A stretch of DNA of 64,000 nt from Mycobacterium decipiens. GTDB taxonomy: Bacteria > Actinomycetota > Actinomycetes > Mycobacteriales > Mycobacteriaceae. Made by a program: the position numbers and the translations under genes. The stretch covers positions 4,154,001 to 4,218,000 of the forward strand of contig NZ_OY970459.1 of the NCBI RefSeq assembly GCF_963853665.1. Direction: 5' to 3'. Shown here in pieces: positions 16,876 to 31,200 of the stretch (its first letter is position 1; every line of letters begins with the position of its first letter). Below the pieces are notes generated by a model, which was given only the letters and a program-made list of their open reading frames with translations, searched no databases and was not told the origin of the DNA.

Positions 16876-17563
16876 CGGGCTGCTGTGGGTTCGGCGCGGG
16901 CGGCGGCACCGGGCCCGGGCCTGAGGGCTCCGGCGTGGGCGGCGCGGCTGGCGGCAGGTGCGGGGAATCGGCGATCGTGTGCCACAGCGCGGTGTACCAG
17001 GGCTCGTTTCTGGCCGGGGTGCCCGCCTCCAAGCCCGGTTGCGGTGGGACCGCCGCCGTCGGCGGAAGCTGGACCTGGAACGGGATGTCGCCGGGCATCA
17101 CAAAGCCGAGCCGCTCGCGGGCCTGTGCCGCGATGTATGCCGGGTCAGCCAGCTTGCCCCGCTGTTCCTCAAGGTCAGCGATCTGGCGGCGCAGCATGGC
17201 CTCGGTCGCGGCCAGCTGTTCCACTTCGGCGCGCTGCGCGAAGTAGGTGCGTACCGGCCCCGCGATGGTCAGTGTCAGCACGCAGACAACCGCGGCCAGC
17301 ACCGCCGCCCGCCGCGCGGTGAACCCCAGCCGCTGTTCGGACCGCTGCTCCACCGATTCGGTGAACGACCGTTTGATGGGTTCGACGATCGGCTCATTCG
17401 GCGTACGGGTGGTTGCGCGGCTGGCCTGCGATGCCGTCGGTGACGGTTGGGCGCGCTTGGAGGAGGGCTTGGTGGAGCGACCGCCCCGAACCGAGTCGCC
17501 GGCCTTCCCCGGGCGAGATGCCGGGGCGCGACGCTTGGAATCGGGCCGTTTCGCTTCGGGCAT
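16868..17563 (-). CDS. ftsB: FtsB/DivIC-type septum protein (Rv1024-like)
   Basis: Bitopic cell-division protein of 231 aa. A basic, Ser/Pro-rich cytoplasmic N-terminus (about 95 residues) precedes one membrane helix (RRAAVLAAVVCVLTLTIAG), a coiled coil of about 40 residues (AEVEQLAATEAMLRRQIADL) and a Pro-rich C-terminal tail. This is the layout of actinobacterial FtsB, which links FtsQ and FtsL at the division site. The start ATG 17563 matches the M. tuberculosis protein; an upstream extension has no support. It lies 4 bases after eno, in the same operon. Confidence 0.9.
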   Translation of the reverse strand: MPEAKRPDSKRRAPASRPGKAGDSVRGGRSTKPSSKRAQPSPTASQASRATTRTPNEPIVEPIKRSFTESVEQRSEQRLGFTARRAAVLAAVVCVLTLTIAGPVRTYFAQRAEVEQLAATEAMLRRQIADLEEQRGKLADPAYIAAQARERLGFVMPGDIPFQVQLPPTAAVPPQPGLEAGTPARNEPWYTALWHTIADSPHLPPAAPPTPEPSGPGPVPPPAPNPQQPGG

Positions 17564-17567
17564 ATAC

Positions 17568-18893
<1,326 letters not shown>

Positions 18894-18954
18894 TCATGCG
18901 TTGGCTGGCCCCGGCCGCCTTTTAGCGTAAAGCCTGGTTCAGCGATCCATCCTT

Positions 18955-19686
18955 CTACAGCGGATGACCCGCCGCGTAGGCGGTCGCCCAGTCCCGGACC
19001 GCCCGCAGATAGATCCCGGAGTTGTTGTAGGCGCGCAGCGCGGTTATCCAACCTCGCGGTGTTGCGAGATCCTTTCCGCGCCAACATAAGTAACCCGCTG
19101 CCGAGAGGGCGGCATCGTCGATGTTGTCGACGTTGGCGACGCCGTCGTTGTTGGCGTCGACCCCGTACAACCGCCATGTCTCGGAGATGAACTGCATCGG
19201 CCCCATCGCACGCTCCACACCGGCGTCACCGTCCATATCGCCCGCGTCGCTGTCCACGATGCGCAGGGTGCCGCCGGTGCCGTCGAGGCGAACACCGCGA
19301 ATAGGGGGATTGACATCCCCGTTGGGCGCTATCGTGGCGCCCCGGTAGGTGCCGTGGTGACTCTCCACCTGCCCGATGCCCGCCAGGGTGGTCCACGCGA
19401 GATGGCACTTCGGGTTCTCTACCTCGGCAACGCGGGCGGCATAGGCGTAGGCTTCCAGCGCGATGACCGGAATTCCCAATGCTGCAGAGCGTTTCTCGGC
19501 CCAATCGCGCAGCTGATCAGCGGGCCGGCCGCTGGCGTAGGTATCCACCGGCGGCACCGGATCTCCCGGCGGGGGCGGCACGCCGTCGGGGATGAAAAGG
19601 CTGAGCTGCCAGGTGCAACTCGACGCCAATAGCATCGCGGTCGCCCCCAACACGGCGACCGCGCGCAACCAGCGTCTCGGCGACAC
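18955..19686 (-). CDS. lpqU: LpqU, lipoprotein with lytic-transglycosylase fold
   Basis: Protein of 243 aa with a lipoprotein signal (hydrophobic stretch then LLASSC, Cys24) and a transglycosylase-like domain from about residue 65. Key segments are the catalytic-Glu region AGIGQVESHHGTY, the AMGPMQFISETW motif, and the C-terminal RAYNNSGIYLRAVRDWA, all typical of membrane-bound lytic murein transglycosylases that cut peptidoglycan glycan strands. The start is GTG. Upstream of eno with about 100 bases between, which contain nothing I can assign. Confidence 0.92.
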   Translation of the reverse strand: MSPRRWLRAVAVLGATAMLLASSCTWQLSLFIPDGVPPPPGDPVPPVDTYASGRPADQLRDWAEKRSAALGIPVIALEAYAYAARVAEVENPKCHLAWTTLAGIGQVESHHGTYRGATIAPNGDVNPPIRGVRLDGTGGTLRIVDSDAGDMDGDAGVERAMGPMQFISETWRLYGVDANNDGVANVDNIDDAALSAAGYLCWRGKDLATPRGWITALRAYNNSGIYLRAVRDWATAYAAGHPL

Positions 19687-19794
19687 AGCTCTCCCCTATA
19701 CCGGCTTCGGTCCCGATCATCGTCGCATGGGCTGAGGCACACCCCGTCGCACACAGGGCTCAGCACGCCCAGGAGTCGATCGGAGCCACAGGGG

Positions 19795-20790
19795 TCAGCG
19801 TGGGTCTTTGTGAGCGTCCTCGGGCGCTTCGGCGCCCTTCCCCGCCGCTGGCGTGGGCCAGTGCGCCAGCCACTCCTGCTCCGTGATCGCGCCCAGCGGA
19901 GTCACGTCGAGCTCCTCGGCGACGCTGTCGCCGCGGCGCGCTGCGGCAATTACCTTCTCGGCACTACGCAAAGTGTCCACAAAATCCAAAACCGCGGTGC
20001 GCAGCCTGCTTTCCGGATCGCCATCGGCCGACACAAAAATGGAAGTGATCTCATCGGGGATCAGGTGAGCCGGCAGCCCAGCCCTTTCTACACGTTGAAT
20101 AACCTTCTGCGCCAACGCTAATGCCGGCTGGCCGGTATGAACATCGTCCAGTACCGAGTTCCGCGACTTTCGCGACCTTTCTGACGCCTTGGCTTCCTCC
20201 CACTGAGCTAGCTGATCTTCGAGCGAAATCGATTCGCCCGCAAGCACTCCTGGCACCCGATGGCCAAGCTTTCGCATCAGCGTGTCGGCGACGTCGTCGA
20301 TGGTGAAGGGCAACTGCGACGCATCCTCAGCGATACGGGCGTGAAAGAGGACCTGCAGCAATAGGTCACCGAGCTCTTCGCGCAGGTCGTCAACGTTGCC
20401 GCGGTGCACCGCGTCCAACAGCTCGTAGGTCTCCTCCAGCAGGTATCTGCGCAGCGAGTCGTGGGTCTGCTCGCTTTCCCACGGTCCGGCGGTGCGCAGC
20501 CTGTCCATCATCGCGACCGCATCGACCAGTCGTTCGCCACGCTGGGGATCCGGTGCCGCAATCAGCCGGGCTCCGGCGGCAAGTCGAGCGGTCACGGCGG
20601 GGTGGTTGGGGTCGGACGACAGCAACACCGGCGCGTCGACTCCGCTATGCGCCGAACGCGCCGACCGCAGCGACCAGGGCACCGCGACCGGCATCTCCTC
20701 GGTGTATTGCACCTCACCGCCGAGGAACTCGATCGCCTCGACGGGCATCAGTGTCGGGCGGCGGGGGTCGACCAGGACGACAATCATCAC
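19795..20790 (-). CDS. mazG: MazG nucleoside triphosphate pyrophosphohydrolase
   Basis: House-cleaning enzyme (331 aa) that hydrolyses (d)NTPs, including damaged ones, to monophosphates and pyrophosphate. The all-alpha NTP-PPase core shows the EExxE and downstream D/E metal ligands in LLEETYELLDAV and LREELGDLLLQVLFHA. The first 110 residues are an extra N-terminal domain seen in mycobacterial MazG (about 325 aa). The GTG start is preceded by AAGGAG. It is 74 bases downstream of mfd and likely co-transcribed with this repair gene. Confidence 0.95.
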   Translation of the reverse strand: MMIVVLVDPRRPTLMPVEAIEFLGGEVQYTEEMPVAVPWSLRSARSAHSGVDAPVLLSSDPNHPAVTARLAAGARLIAAPDPQRGERLVDAVAMMDRLRTAGPWESEQTHDSLRRYLLEETYELLDAVHRGNVDDLREELGDLLLQVLFHARIAEDASQLPFTIDDVADTLMRKLGHRVPGVLAGESISLEDQLAQWEEAKASERSRKSRNSVLDDVHTGQPALALAQKVIQRVERAGLPAHLIPDEITSIFVSADGDPESRLRTAVLDFVDTLRSAEKVIAAARRGDSVAEELDVTPLGAITEQEWLAHWPTPAAGKGAEAPEDAHKDPR

Positions 20791-20864
20791 GCTTGTCGCT
20801 CCTTAATCGAGGTCATGGATGTCTTCGCGGCCGTGGCCATCATCGCCGAGCGGGATTGGGTTGG

Positions 20865-24518
<3,654 letters not shown>

Positions 24519-24576
24519 GATGCGGCCATTCTAGGGCGCCGAGGTTGGTCTCTACTGGGCCCGGCTGCCCCGCCTG

Positions 24577-25185
24577 CTATTCGTCTTGCAGTCGGGGATC
24601 GGCTTCCAGGTGAGTCAGGCCATTCCAGACCAGGTTGACCAGGTGCGCGGCGACCACTTCCTTCTTGGGTTCCCGGGCGTCGAGCCACCATTGCGCCGTC
24701 ATCGACACCGAGCCCACCAACGCCTGGGCATACAGCGGGGCCAGGTCCGGATCCAGGCCGCGCCGGGCGAAGTCGCCGGCCAGAATCGAGCTGACCTGGG
24801 TGACTGCGTCGTTGAGCAGGCTGGAATAGGTGCCCGAGCTGATCGACGCCGGCGAGTCACGGATCATGATGCGGAAGCCGTCGGTGCGTTCCTCGACGTA
24901 GGTCAGCAACGCCAGCGCGACCCGCTCGACACGCACCCGGGACCTGTTGTTGGTCAGCGACGAGGTGATCCCGTCCAACAGGGCCGACATCTCCCGGTCC
25001 ACCACCACGGCGTACAGGCCCTCCTTGCCACCAAAGTGCTCGTAGACCACCGGTTTGGACACGTTGGCACGCTGCGCGATCTCCTCGATCGACGTCCCGT
25101 CGTAACCGCGTTCGGCAAACAGCGTTCGCGCGATGCCGATGAGCTGGCGACGGCGCTCGCTACCGGTCATCCTGGCGCGCGGCAC
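24577..25185 (-). CDS. TetR-family transcriptional regulator (Rv1019-like)
   Basis: A 202-aa regulator. The GTG at 25185 is chosen because AAGGAG lies just upstream and the N-terminus then matches Rv1019. The frame runs 43 codons further upstream without homology. The HTH (about residues 25-55) reads IEEIAQRANVSKPVVYEHF, a classic TetR recognition segment, followed by an all-helical ligand-binding domain. M. tuberculosis Rv1019 is reported as an autoregulated repressor affecting neighbouring mfd and mazG. Here it likewise lies directly upstream of mfd in the same direction, 58 bases away. Confidence 0.93.
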   Translation of the reverse strand: MPRARMTGSERRRQLIGIARTLFAERGYDGTSIEEIAQRANVSKPVVYEHFGGKEGLYAVVVDREMSALLDGITSSLTNNRSRVRVERVALALLTYVEERTDGFRIMIRDSPASISSGTYSSLLNDAVTQVSSILAGDFARRGLDPDLAPLYAQALVGSVSMTAQWWLDAREPKKEVVAAHLVNLVWNGLTHLEADPRLQDE

Positions 25186-25326
25186 CCGCGTCTCCTTCTC
25201 CGACGCTTTACCCGGCTCAGCCACATCAACAAGGGTATCGGTTTGCGCGGAGCTCGCTGAGTGTGCGGCGACAGCGTTGAGTGTGATGACGGCGTTGACA
25301 CCGTCTAAAGTCACATCGATACGCGA

Positions 25327-25398
25327 TCCGTCGTGGTGTAATCGGCAGCACCTCTGATTTTGGTTCAGATAGTTCAGGTTCGAGTCCTGGCGACGGAG
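25327..25398 (+). tRNA. tRNA-Gln (anticodon TTG)
   Basis: A 72-base cloverleaf: acceptor stem TCCGTCG/CGACGGA, D-arm with GGTGTAATCGGC, anticodon stem TCTGA/TCAGA around loop TTTTGGT (anticodon TTG), 4-base variable loop, T-arm TCAGG-TTCGAGT-CCTGG, and discriminator G. CCA is not encoded. The location just upstream of glmU and divergent from the TetR gene agrees with the glnU position in M. tuberculosis. Confidence 0.96.
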
Positions 25399-25536
25399 CT
25401 TCCTGTCCCGGGCTCACCCATTCGGACGCCGACAAGGAGCTTTTGCCTCGAGTGCGCGTGAAATGACACCCTGGACGGGCGTGTCAGCGCGCTGCCCCAC
25501 CGGCTCGCGGGGGAAGAATGCAACGAAGGAGAGTTG

Positions 25537-27024
25537 ATGACGATTCGTGGTGACACCGCGGTCCTGGTTCTCGCGGCCGGGCCCGGCACCCGGATGCGGT
25601 CGGACACCCCCAAAGTGCTGCACACACTTGCCGGCCGCACCATGCTGTCGCATTCGCTGCACGCGATCACCAAGCTGGCGCCCCAGCATCTGATCGTGGT
25701 GTTGGGCCACGATCACCAGCGCATCGCCCCGCTGGTCGGCGAGCTTGCCGACACCCTGGGCCGAACGATCGACGTCGCCCTGCAGGATCGACCGCTGGGC
25801 ACCGGACATGCGGTGCTCTGCGGACTGTCCGCGCTGCCCGCGGATTACGCCGGCAATGTCGTGGTCACCTCCGGCGATACCCCACTGCTCGACGCCGACA
25901 CGCTGGCCGACTTGGTCGCCACCCACAGCGCGGTGTCGGCCGCGGTGACGGTGCTGACCACGACGCTGCACGATCCCTTCGGCTACGGCCGCATCCTGCG
26001 CACCCAGGACCACGAAGTGATGGCGATCGTGGAGCAAACCGACGCGACGCACTCGCAGCGTGGAATCCGCGAGGTCAACGCCGGCGTTTACGCCTTCGAC
26101 ATCGCCGCACTGCGCTCGGCACTGAGCCGGCTGAGCTCCAACAATGCCCAACAGGAGCTCTATCTCACCGACGTCATCTCCATCCTGCGCTCCGACGGCC
26201 AGACCGTACATGCCCGCCACATCGACGACAGCGCGCTGGTGGCCGGCGTCAACAATCGTGTCCAGCTGGCCCAGCTGGGGGCCGAGCTCAACCGCCGGAT
26301 AGTGGCCGCCCACCAATTGGCCGGCGTCACCGTCGTTGACCCCGCGACCACCTGGATCGACGTCGACGTCACGATCGGCCGCGACACCGTCGTGAATCCC
26401 GGTACCCAGTTGCTGGGCCGCACCCGGATCGGCGGCCACTGTGTCATCGGCCCGGACACCACGCTGGCCGACGTCATAGTCGGTGACAGCGCTTCGGTGG
26501 TGCGCACCCACGGCAGCTCGTCGGAGATCGGTGCCGGCGCCGTCGTCGGCCCGTACACCTACCTGCGGGCCGGCACCGTGCTGGGAGCCGACGGCAAACT
26601 CGGCGCCTTCGTCGAGACCAAGAACTCCACCATCGGCACCGGCACCAAGGTGCCGCATCTGACCTACGTCGGCGACGCCGACATCGGCGAGCACAGCAAT
26701 ATCGGCGCCTCCAGTGTGTTCGTCAACTACGACGGCATGTCCAAGCGACGAACCACCATCGGCTCGCACGTTCGCACCGGATCGGACACCATGTTCGTGG
26801 CGCCGGTGACCGTCGGCGACGGTGCCTACACCGGTGCGGGCACCGTGGTGCGTGCGGATGTGCCGCCCGGGGCGCTGGCGGTGTCCGCGGGCCCGCAACG
26901 CAACATCGAGAACTGGGTGCAACGCAAACGGCCGGGCAGCGCAGCGGCTCAGGCCGCCGAACGAGCCGCGGAAATGGCGTCCCAGCGGGCCACACGGAAA
27001 CCCGACACCGATCAGACACCGTGA
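25537..27024 (+). CDS. glmU: GlmU, bifunctional UDP-GlcNAc pyrophosphorylase / GlcN-1-P acetyltransferase
   Basis: Makes UDP-GlcNAc for peptidoglycan and arabinogalactan linkage. The N-terminal uridylyltransferase domain (1-260) has [18 protein letters not shown] and TSGDTPLLD. The C-terminal left-handed beta-helix (about 265-480) carries hexapeptide repeats and the acetyltransferase residues in [14 protein letters not shown]. Length 495 aa equals the M. tuberculosis enzyme. ATG 25537 follows GAAGGAGAGTTG. The in-frame TTG directly before it is not used. First gene of a glmU-prs-arsC-lpqT run. Confidence 0.97.
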   Translation: MTIRGDTAVLVLAAGPGTRMRSDTPKVLHTLAGRTMLSHSLHAITKLAPQHLIVVLGHDHQRIAPLVGELADTLGRTIDVALQDRPLGTGHAVLCGLSALPADYAGNVVVTSGDTPLLDADTLADLVATHSAVSAAVTVLTTTLHDPFGYGRILRTQDHEVMAIVEQTDATHSQRGIREVNAGVYAFDIAALRSALSRLSSNNAQQELYLTDVISILRSDGQTVHARHIDDSALVAGVNNRVQLAQLGAELNRRIVAAHQLAGVTVVDPATTWIDVDVTIGRDTVVNPGTQLLGRTRIGGHCVIGPDTTLADVIVGDSASVVRTHGSSSEIGAGAVVGPYTYLRAGTVLGADGKLGAFVETKNSTIGTGTKVPHLTYVGDADIGEHSNIGASSVFVNYDGMSKRRTTIGSHVRTGSDTMFVAPVTVGDGAYTGAGTVVRADVPPGALAVSAGPQRNIENWVQRKRPGSAAAQAAERAAEMASQRATRKPDTDQTP

Positions 27025-27115
27025 ATTCGCATCCCGGCTACCCGGCGAAAAATCCAAGCGCTTCGCTACGTACGATGGGTAATCCAATTCGATCCCGAAC
27101 GGCGAGGACAGCGCG

Positions 27116-28096
27116 TTGAGCCACGACTGGACCGATAATCGCAAGAACCTGATGCTGTTCGCCGGCCGTGCCCATCCGGAGCTGGCCGAACAGGTAGCCA
27201 AAGAACTCGACGTCCACGTCACCGCGCAGACGGCGCGGGAGTTCGCCAATGGCGAGATCTTCGTGCGCTTCCACGAGTCGGTGCGCGGCTGCGACGCCTT
27301 CGTCCTGCAGTCCTACCCAGCACCGGTGAACAGGTGGCTGATGGAGCAGCTGATCATGATCGACGCCCTCAAGCGGGGCAGCGCCAAGAGGATCACCGCC
27401 GTCATGCCGTTCTACCCCTACGCCCGGCAGGACAAGAAGCACCGCGGCCGCGAACCGATCTCCGCGCGGTTGGTCGCCGACCTGCTCAAGACCGCGGGCG
27501 CCGACCGGATCGTGACGGTCGACCTGCACACCGACCAGATCCAGGGTTTCTTCGACGGGCCCGTCGACCATATGCGCGGTCAGAACCTGCTGACCGGATA
27601 TATCAGGGACAACTACCCGAACGGCAACATGGTGGTCGTCTCCCCCGACTCTGGCCGGGTGCGCGTCGCGGAGAAGTGGGCCGACGCTTTGGGTGGCGTC
27701 CCCCTTGCCTTCATCCACAAGACCCGCGACCCGCGCGTGCCCAACCAGGTGGTGTCCAACCGCGTCGTCGGCGACGTGGCCGGGCGCACCTGTGTCCTGA
27801 TCGACGACATGATCGACACCGGCGGCACCATCGCCGGTGCGGTGGAATTGCTGCACGACGACGGCGCCGGTGACGTGATCATCGCGGCAACCCACGGTGT
27901 GCTGTCCGACCCGGCCGCCCAGCGACTGGCCGGCTGCGGCGCGCGGGAAGTGATCGTCACGAACACGCTGCCGATCGGCGAAGACAAGCGCTTCTCTCAG
28001 CTCACCGTTTTGTCCATCGCACCGCTGCTGGCCAGCACAATCCGGGCTGTCTTCGAGAACGGCTCAGTCACAGGATTGTTCGACGGAGACGCCTAG
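27116..28096 (+). CDS. prs: Ribose-phosphate pyrophosphokinase (PRPP synthetase)
   Basis: Synthesises PRPP from ribose-5-phosphate and ATP; the 326-aa length and sequence match M. tuberculosis PrsA (Rv1017c), whose product also feeds decaprenyl-phosphoryl-arabinose synthesis. Motifs: ANGEIFVRFHESVRG, the ATP loop MPFYPYARQDKKHRGREPIS (about 97-116), the divalent-metal His/Asp in TVDLHTDQIQGFF and the PRPP loop VLIDDMIDTGGTI. The TTG start at 27116 with GCGAGGAC upstream fits the family N-terminus. Confidence 0.97.
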   Translation: MSHDWTDNRKNLMLFAGRAHPELAEQVAKELDVHVTAQTAREFANGEIFVRFHESVRGCDAFVLQSYPAPVNRWLMEQLIMIDALKRGSAKRITAVMPFYPYARQDKKHRGREPISARLVADLLKTAGADRIVTVDLHTDQIQGFFDGPVDHMRGQNLLTGYIRDNYPNGNMVVVSPDSGRVRVAEKWADALGGVPLAFIHKTRDPRVPNQVVSNRVVGDVAGRTCVLIDDMIDTGGTIAGAVELLHDDGAGDVIIAATHGVLSDPAAQRLAGCGAREVIVTNTLPIGEDKRFSQLTVLSIAPLLASTIRAVFENGSVTGLFDGDA

Positions 28097-28453
28097 ATGG
28101 CAGCCGGCACTAAGGACACTGTCATCTACCACAACCCCAAATGCAGCACATCTCGCAAGACGCTGGACTTGTTGCGGGACAGCGGATTTGAGCCCATTGT
28201 TATCCAGTACCTGAAAACGCCGCCATCCCGAGCCGAGTTGGTACGCATGATCAGCGACGCTGGGATCGACGTGCACACCGCGGTGCGCAAGCGCGAATCC
28301 CTCTATTCAGAGCTCAACCTCGCCGACGCGACCGATGACGAGTTGCTCGACGCCATGGCCGAACACCCCATCCTGATCGAACGTCCGTTTGTCATCACGC
28401 CGAAGGGCACCCGGCTGGCTCGGCCCCTCGACGCTGTCCGCGAGATTCTGTGA
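28097..28453 (+). CDS. arsC: ArsC/Spx-family arsenate reductase-like protein
   Basis: A 118-aa thioredoxin-fold protein of the glutaredoxin-linked ArsC family: catalytic Cys16 in NPKCSTSRKTL, Arg in HPILIERPFVI, and the C-terminal RLARP. These enzymes reduce arsenate to arsenite, though many members are of unknown substrate. Its ATG is directly after the prs stop and its stop overlaps the GTG of lpqT, so it is embedded in the operon. No ars operon is nearby, so an arsenate role is only a family-based guess. Confidence 0.9.
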   Translation: MAAGTKDTVIYHNPKCSTSRKTLDLLRDSGFEPIVIQYLKTPPSRAELVRMISDAGIDVHTAVRKRESLYSELNLADATDDELLDAMAEHPILIERPFVITPKGTRLARPLDAVREIL

Positions 28454-29103
28454 GACCCCTCGCGGTCGCGTTCGGGGTAGCCACGCTGGCCGCGTCAATG
28501 GTCGCCTGCGGACCGAAATCCCCCGACTTCCAGTCGATCTTGTCTACCAGTTCGACAATCAGCGCGCCCCCAACCACGACGGAAGTGCCTGTTCCCCTGT
28601 GGAAGTACCTGGAAGGCGTCGGCGTCACCGGAGAGCCGGTGGCGCCGAACAGCCTGACCGACCTGACCGTGTCCATCCCGACACCACCGGGGTGGGCATC
28701 CCTGAAGAGTCCGAACATCCCGCCGAATACGGAAGTGATCGCCAAGGGCGAAAGCTTTCCTACGGCGATGCTGATGGTGTTCAGGCTACGCGGGGATTTC
28801 GATGTCGCCGAAGCGCTCAAACATGGCACTGCAGATGCCCGGCTGTCGAAGAACTTCACCGAATTGGAAGCCTCGACAGCAGATTTCAACGGGTTTCCGT
28901 CGTCGATGATTCAGGGCAGTTACGATCTGCAGGGCAGACGGCTGCATGCCTGGAACCGGATCGTCTTCGCCACCGGTTCACCGCCCGCCGACCAGAGCTA
29001 CCTGGTTCAGCTCACCATCACGAGTCTGGCCAACGAGGCCGTCGAGCAGGCTTCCGACATCGAGGCGATCATCCACGGATTTGTCGTCGCGGCAAGGGCG
29101 TGA
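28450..29103 (+). CDS. lpqT: LpqT lipoprotein
   Basis: A 217-aa mycobacterial lipoprotein. The signal peptide ends at the lipobox MVAC (Cys20), followed by a Thr/Ser/Pro-rich linker and a single globular domain of the LpqN/LpqT family (VSIPTPPGWASLKSP, YDLQGRRLHAWNRIVFATG). LpqN in M. tuberculosis binds lipid-associated partners; the role of LpqT is not settled. The start is GTG overlapping arsC by 4 bases. Confidence 0.93.
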   Translation: MRPLAVAFGVATLAASMVACGPKSPDFQSILSTSSTISAPPTTTEVPVPLWKYLEGVGVTGEPVAPNSLTDLTVSIPTPPGWASLKSPNIPPNTEVIAKGESFPTAMLMVFRLRGDFDVAEALKHGTADARLSKNFTELEASTADFNGFPSSMIQGSYDLQGRRLHAWNRIVFATGSPPADQSYLVQLTITSLANEAVEQASDIEAIIHGFVVAARA

Positions 29104-29376
29104 ATGCCGACTGAGCCGCCAGAATTTTAGTGCGACTTCAGCTCCACATTAGATTCGAAGACGGGAGCATTCCAACGCCACCGCTGACGCCATAGATAAA
29201 GCGCCAACGGCGTATCGGGTCACATCAGCCGTAAGTCGTGTTTAAGCGTTACTTTAGGACGATCCGGACAATCGAAGTACCAGCAAATGCCTTCGGAAGA
29301 GATTGTGTAAATGCCAGATGTCCGGACCTCAGACCACCATTCGTAGAACCACCATATCCCTCGGTGAGGTGTCGCC

Positions 29377-30396
29377 GTGAACGACATCGGCGAACTCAAA
29401 CGATTCGCCATGTCCCACGGCCGTGCCCCTGACGTCCCGCTTCGACAGTATTCGGCCGTGCTTGACCGCATCACCTGCGACACGGACGGCGCTGCCGGCT
29501 CGTGGACGCGCGAATGGATCAACGCCGCAGAGCAATTGGAAGCCGATGAGCGGCTGCTGGAAGCCTGCCACTACTACAATCTCGCCCGCCTTCCCTACAT
29601 AGACGGACCGGCTCGCGCCGAAGCGATGGCGGGCTGTGTGCGCGTCTTCGACCGATGGCGCCTGATCACGTCCGATCTCGAACGGCTCGACATCGACACG
29701 CCCGAGGGAACCGTCAGTTGTTGGGCGACTGGGCTTTCCAGCACCGACCGCAAACCGTTGATAATCTTCACCGGCGGCATCGCCAGCATCAAGGAGCAGT
29801 GGGCGCCGCTGCTGCCGCACCTGCGCGGGCTCGGAGTCGCCGCGATTGCCACCGAACTACCCGGTGTCGGCGAGAGCCGACTGCACTATCACGCGGACAG
29901 CCACCAGCTGTTCTCCAGCGTGCTCGACGCGGTGACCAAACTGGCGAACGTCGAGTTGACGTATCTGATGACGTTGAGCTTCAGTGGACACCTCGCGATG
30001 CGAGCGGCACTGGCCGACCACCGTATCCGTGGCATCGTGACGGTCGGCGCACCGGTGCACGACTTCTTCTGCGACGCGCGGTGGTGGTCGAGTCTGCCGG
30101 ACGTCACCGTGGACACATTGAGCCACGTGACCGGGATTGCCCGGCCCGACCTGCCCGCGCAGCTCAGCCGCTGGGCATTGAGCGCGCACGAGATCGCCGC
30201 CCTGACTGTGCCACTCGGCTACGTCGCGTGCGGCCGAGACGAGATCATTCCGCCCGGCGAACCCGCCTTCCTGCAGAGCCATGCCCGCGACCTGCGGCTG
30301 GTCGAGTACCCCGATGTGCACGGCGCGCCGGCGCACGCGGCACAAATGCAGGCGTGGGCCCTGTGCACGATGGCGAGCATGCTCTGCGGCCGGTAG
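29377..30396 (+). CDS. Alpha/beta hydrolase (FrsA/DUF1100-like esterase)
   Basis: A 339-aa cytoplasmic protein: a helical N-terminal cap (about 1-100, RLLEACHYYNLARLPY) then an alpha/beta-hydrolase core. Visible core elements are PLIIFTGGIASIKEQW (oxyanion region), the nucleophile elbow TLSFSGH with probable Ser201 (the usual Gly-x-Ser-x-Gly is relaxed), the acid in VACGRDEIIPPGEP and a His in PDVHGAPAHA. Proteins of this layout occur as hydrolases in polyketide and secondary-metabolite clusters, and a SARP regulator lies next to it. The GTG start has GAGG upstream. Absent from this place in M. tuberculosis. Confidence 0.85.
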   Translation: MNDIGELKRFAMSHGRAPDVPLRQYSAVLDRITCDTDGAAGSWTREWINAAEQLEADERLLEACHYYNLARLPYIDGPARAEAMAGCVRVFDRWRLITSDLERLDIDTPEGTVSCWATGLSSTDRKPLIIFTGGIASIKEQWAPLLPHLRGLGVAAIATELPGVGESRLHYHADSHQLFSSVLDAVTKLANVELTYLMTLSFSGHLAMRAALADHRIRGIVTVGAPVHDFFCDARWWSSLPDVTVDTLSHVTGIARPDLPAQLSRWALSAHEIAALTVPLGYVACGRDEIIPPGEPAFLQSHARDLRLVEYPDVHGAPAHAAQMQAWALCTMASMLCGR

Positions 30397-30429
30397 CGGT
30401 TTCCGGCGGGGACGGCTAGGAATCGAACG

Positions 30430-31200
30430 TTATGCCGATAGGAGCGACGAATCGGAAAGCAGTATCGACCGGTACAGTTCTTGCAGTTTGGTACATGGAT
30501 CCAAGCCAAGTTCATCTCTAAGACGGTGTTGCAGAATTCTAAATGTTCTTAGCGCATCGGCCCGACGCCCGACCCGATAGTACGCCAGCATCAACTGCCC
30601 ATAGAAGGGCTCGTGCAATGGATGCTCCCGTATAAAATTCGGAAGATGAGCGATGACGGCTCGATGCTCGCCAACCGCCGTCAAAGACCTGATCAAACTT
30701 GCTTTGCAACCATGTCGACTCTCCGCGATCCACGTATACAAACCATGCAGGATGGGCCCATTGAAATGCGCTGGACGTTGCAGTTCTTCCGACATCTCGA
30801 GCAAATGATATAGCACCGGAATCGCGTCTTGATAATTCCCTTCCCGCTCCAAGGCTCGCGCGTTCTTGAGGCGGGACTTGAAGTCCACCAGATCAATCTT
30901 CAATTGTGCACCCTGCAGCGCATATCCGTTAGACGTAGTTACAATCGGATCCGGTACGGATCCGATTGACCTTATCGCCTTCCTCAATTGTGATACATAA
31001 ACATGCATCCCCGCATTTTGCAGTCTCGGCGGGGATTCATTCCAAATTTCCAGCGCTAACCTGCCAACCGATACCGGCTTGTCAACCATCGCCGCGAGCG
31101 TTACCAGGACGGTTTGAACCTTGGGCGCAGAAATATATTGCAGATCATCCCCGTCGATAAGACCAATCCCCACCCGCCGAAATAATTGCACTCGCAACAC
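30430..31200 (-). CDS. SARP-family transcriptional regulator (winged helix plus BTAD)
   Basis: Protein of 256 aa from a GTG at 31200 with GAGAGG upstream; a TTG at 31215 is possible. N-terminal OmpR-like winged helix (about 1-95, with PKVQTVLVTLAAMVDKPVS and YVSQLRKAIRSIG) is followed by a helical bacterial transcriptional activation domain (about 100-250, HEPFYGQLMLAYYRVGRRADALRTF cited by its ends HEPFYGQLM and RADALRTF, then LRDELGLDPCTKLQELYRSIL). This is the Streptomyces antibiotic regulatory protein architecture. Its codon use is clearly less GC-rich than its neighbours, and flanking DNA is AT-rich, suggesting recent acquisition. It converges with the hydrolase gene (33-base gap). Confidence 0.88.
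   Translation of the reverse strand: MLRVQLFRRVGIGLIDGDDLQYISAPKVQTVLVTLAAMVDKPVSVGRLALEIWNESPPRLQNAGMHVYVSQLRKAIRSIGSVPDPIVTTSNGYALQGAQLKIDLVDFKSRLKNARALEREGNYQDAIPVLYHLLEMSEELQRPAHFNGPILHGLYTWIAESRHGCKASLIRSLTAVGEHRAVIAHLPNFIREHPLHEPFYGQLMLAYYRVGRRADALRTFRILQHRLRDELGLDPCTKLQELYRSILLSDSSLLSA

Noticed and set aside
29104..29376. SARP-type heptamer repeats in front of the hydrolase gene
   Set aside because: CGT-containing near-repeats at about 29237 and 29247 are 10 bases apart and only loosely alike; not convincing.
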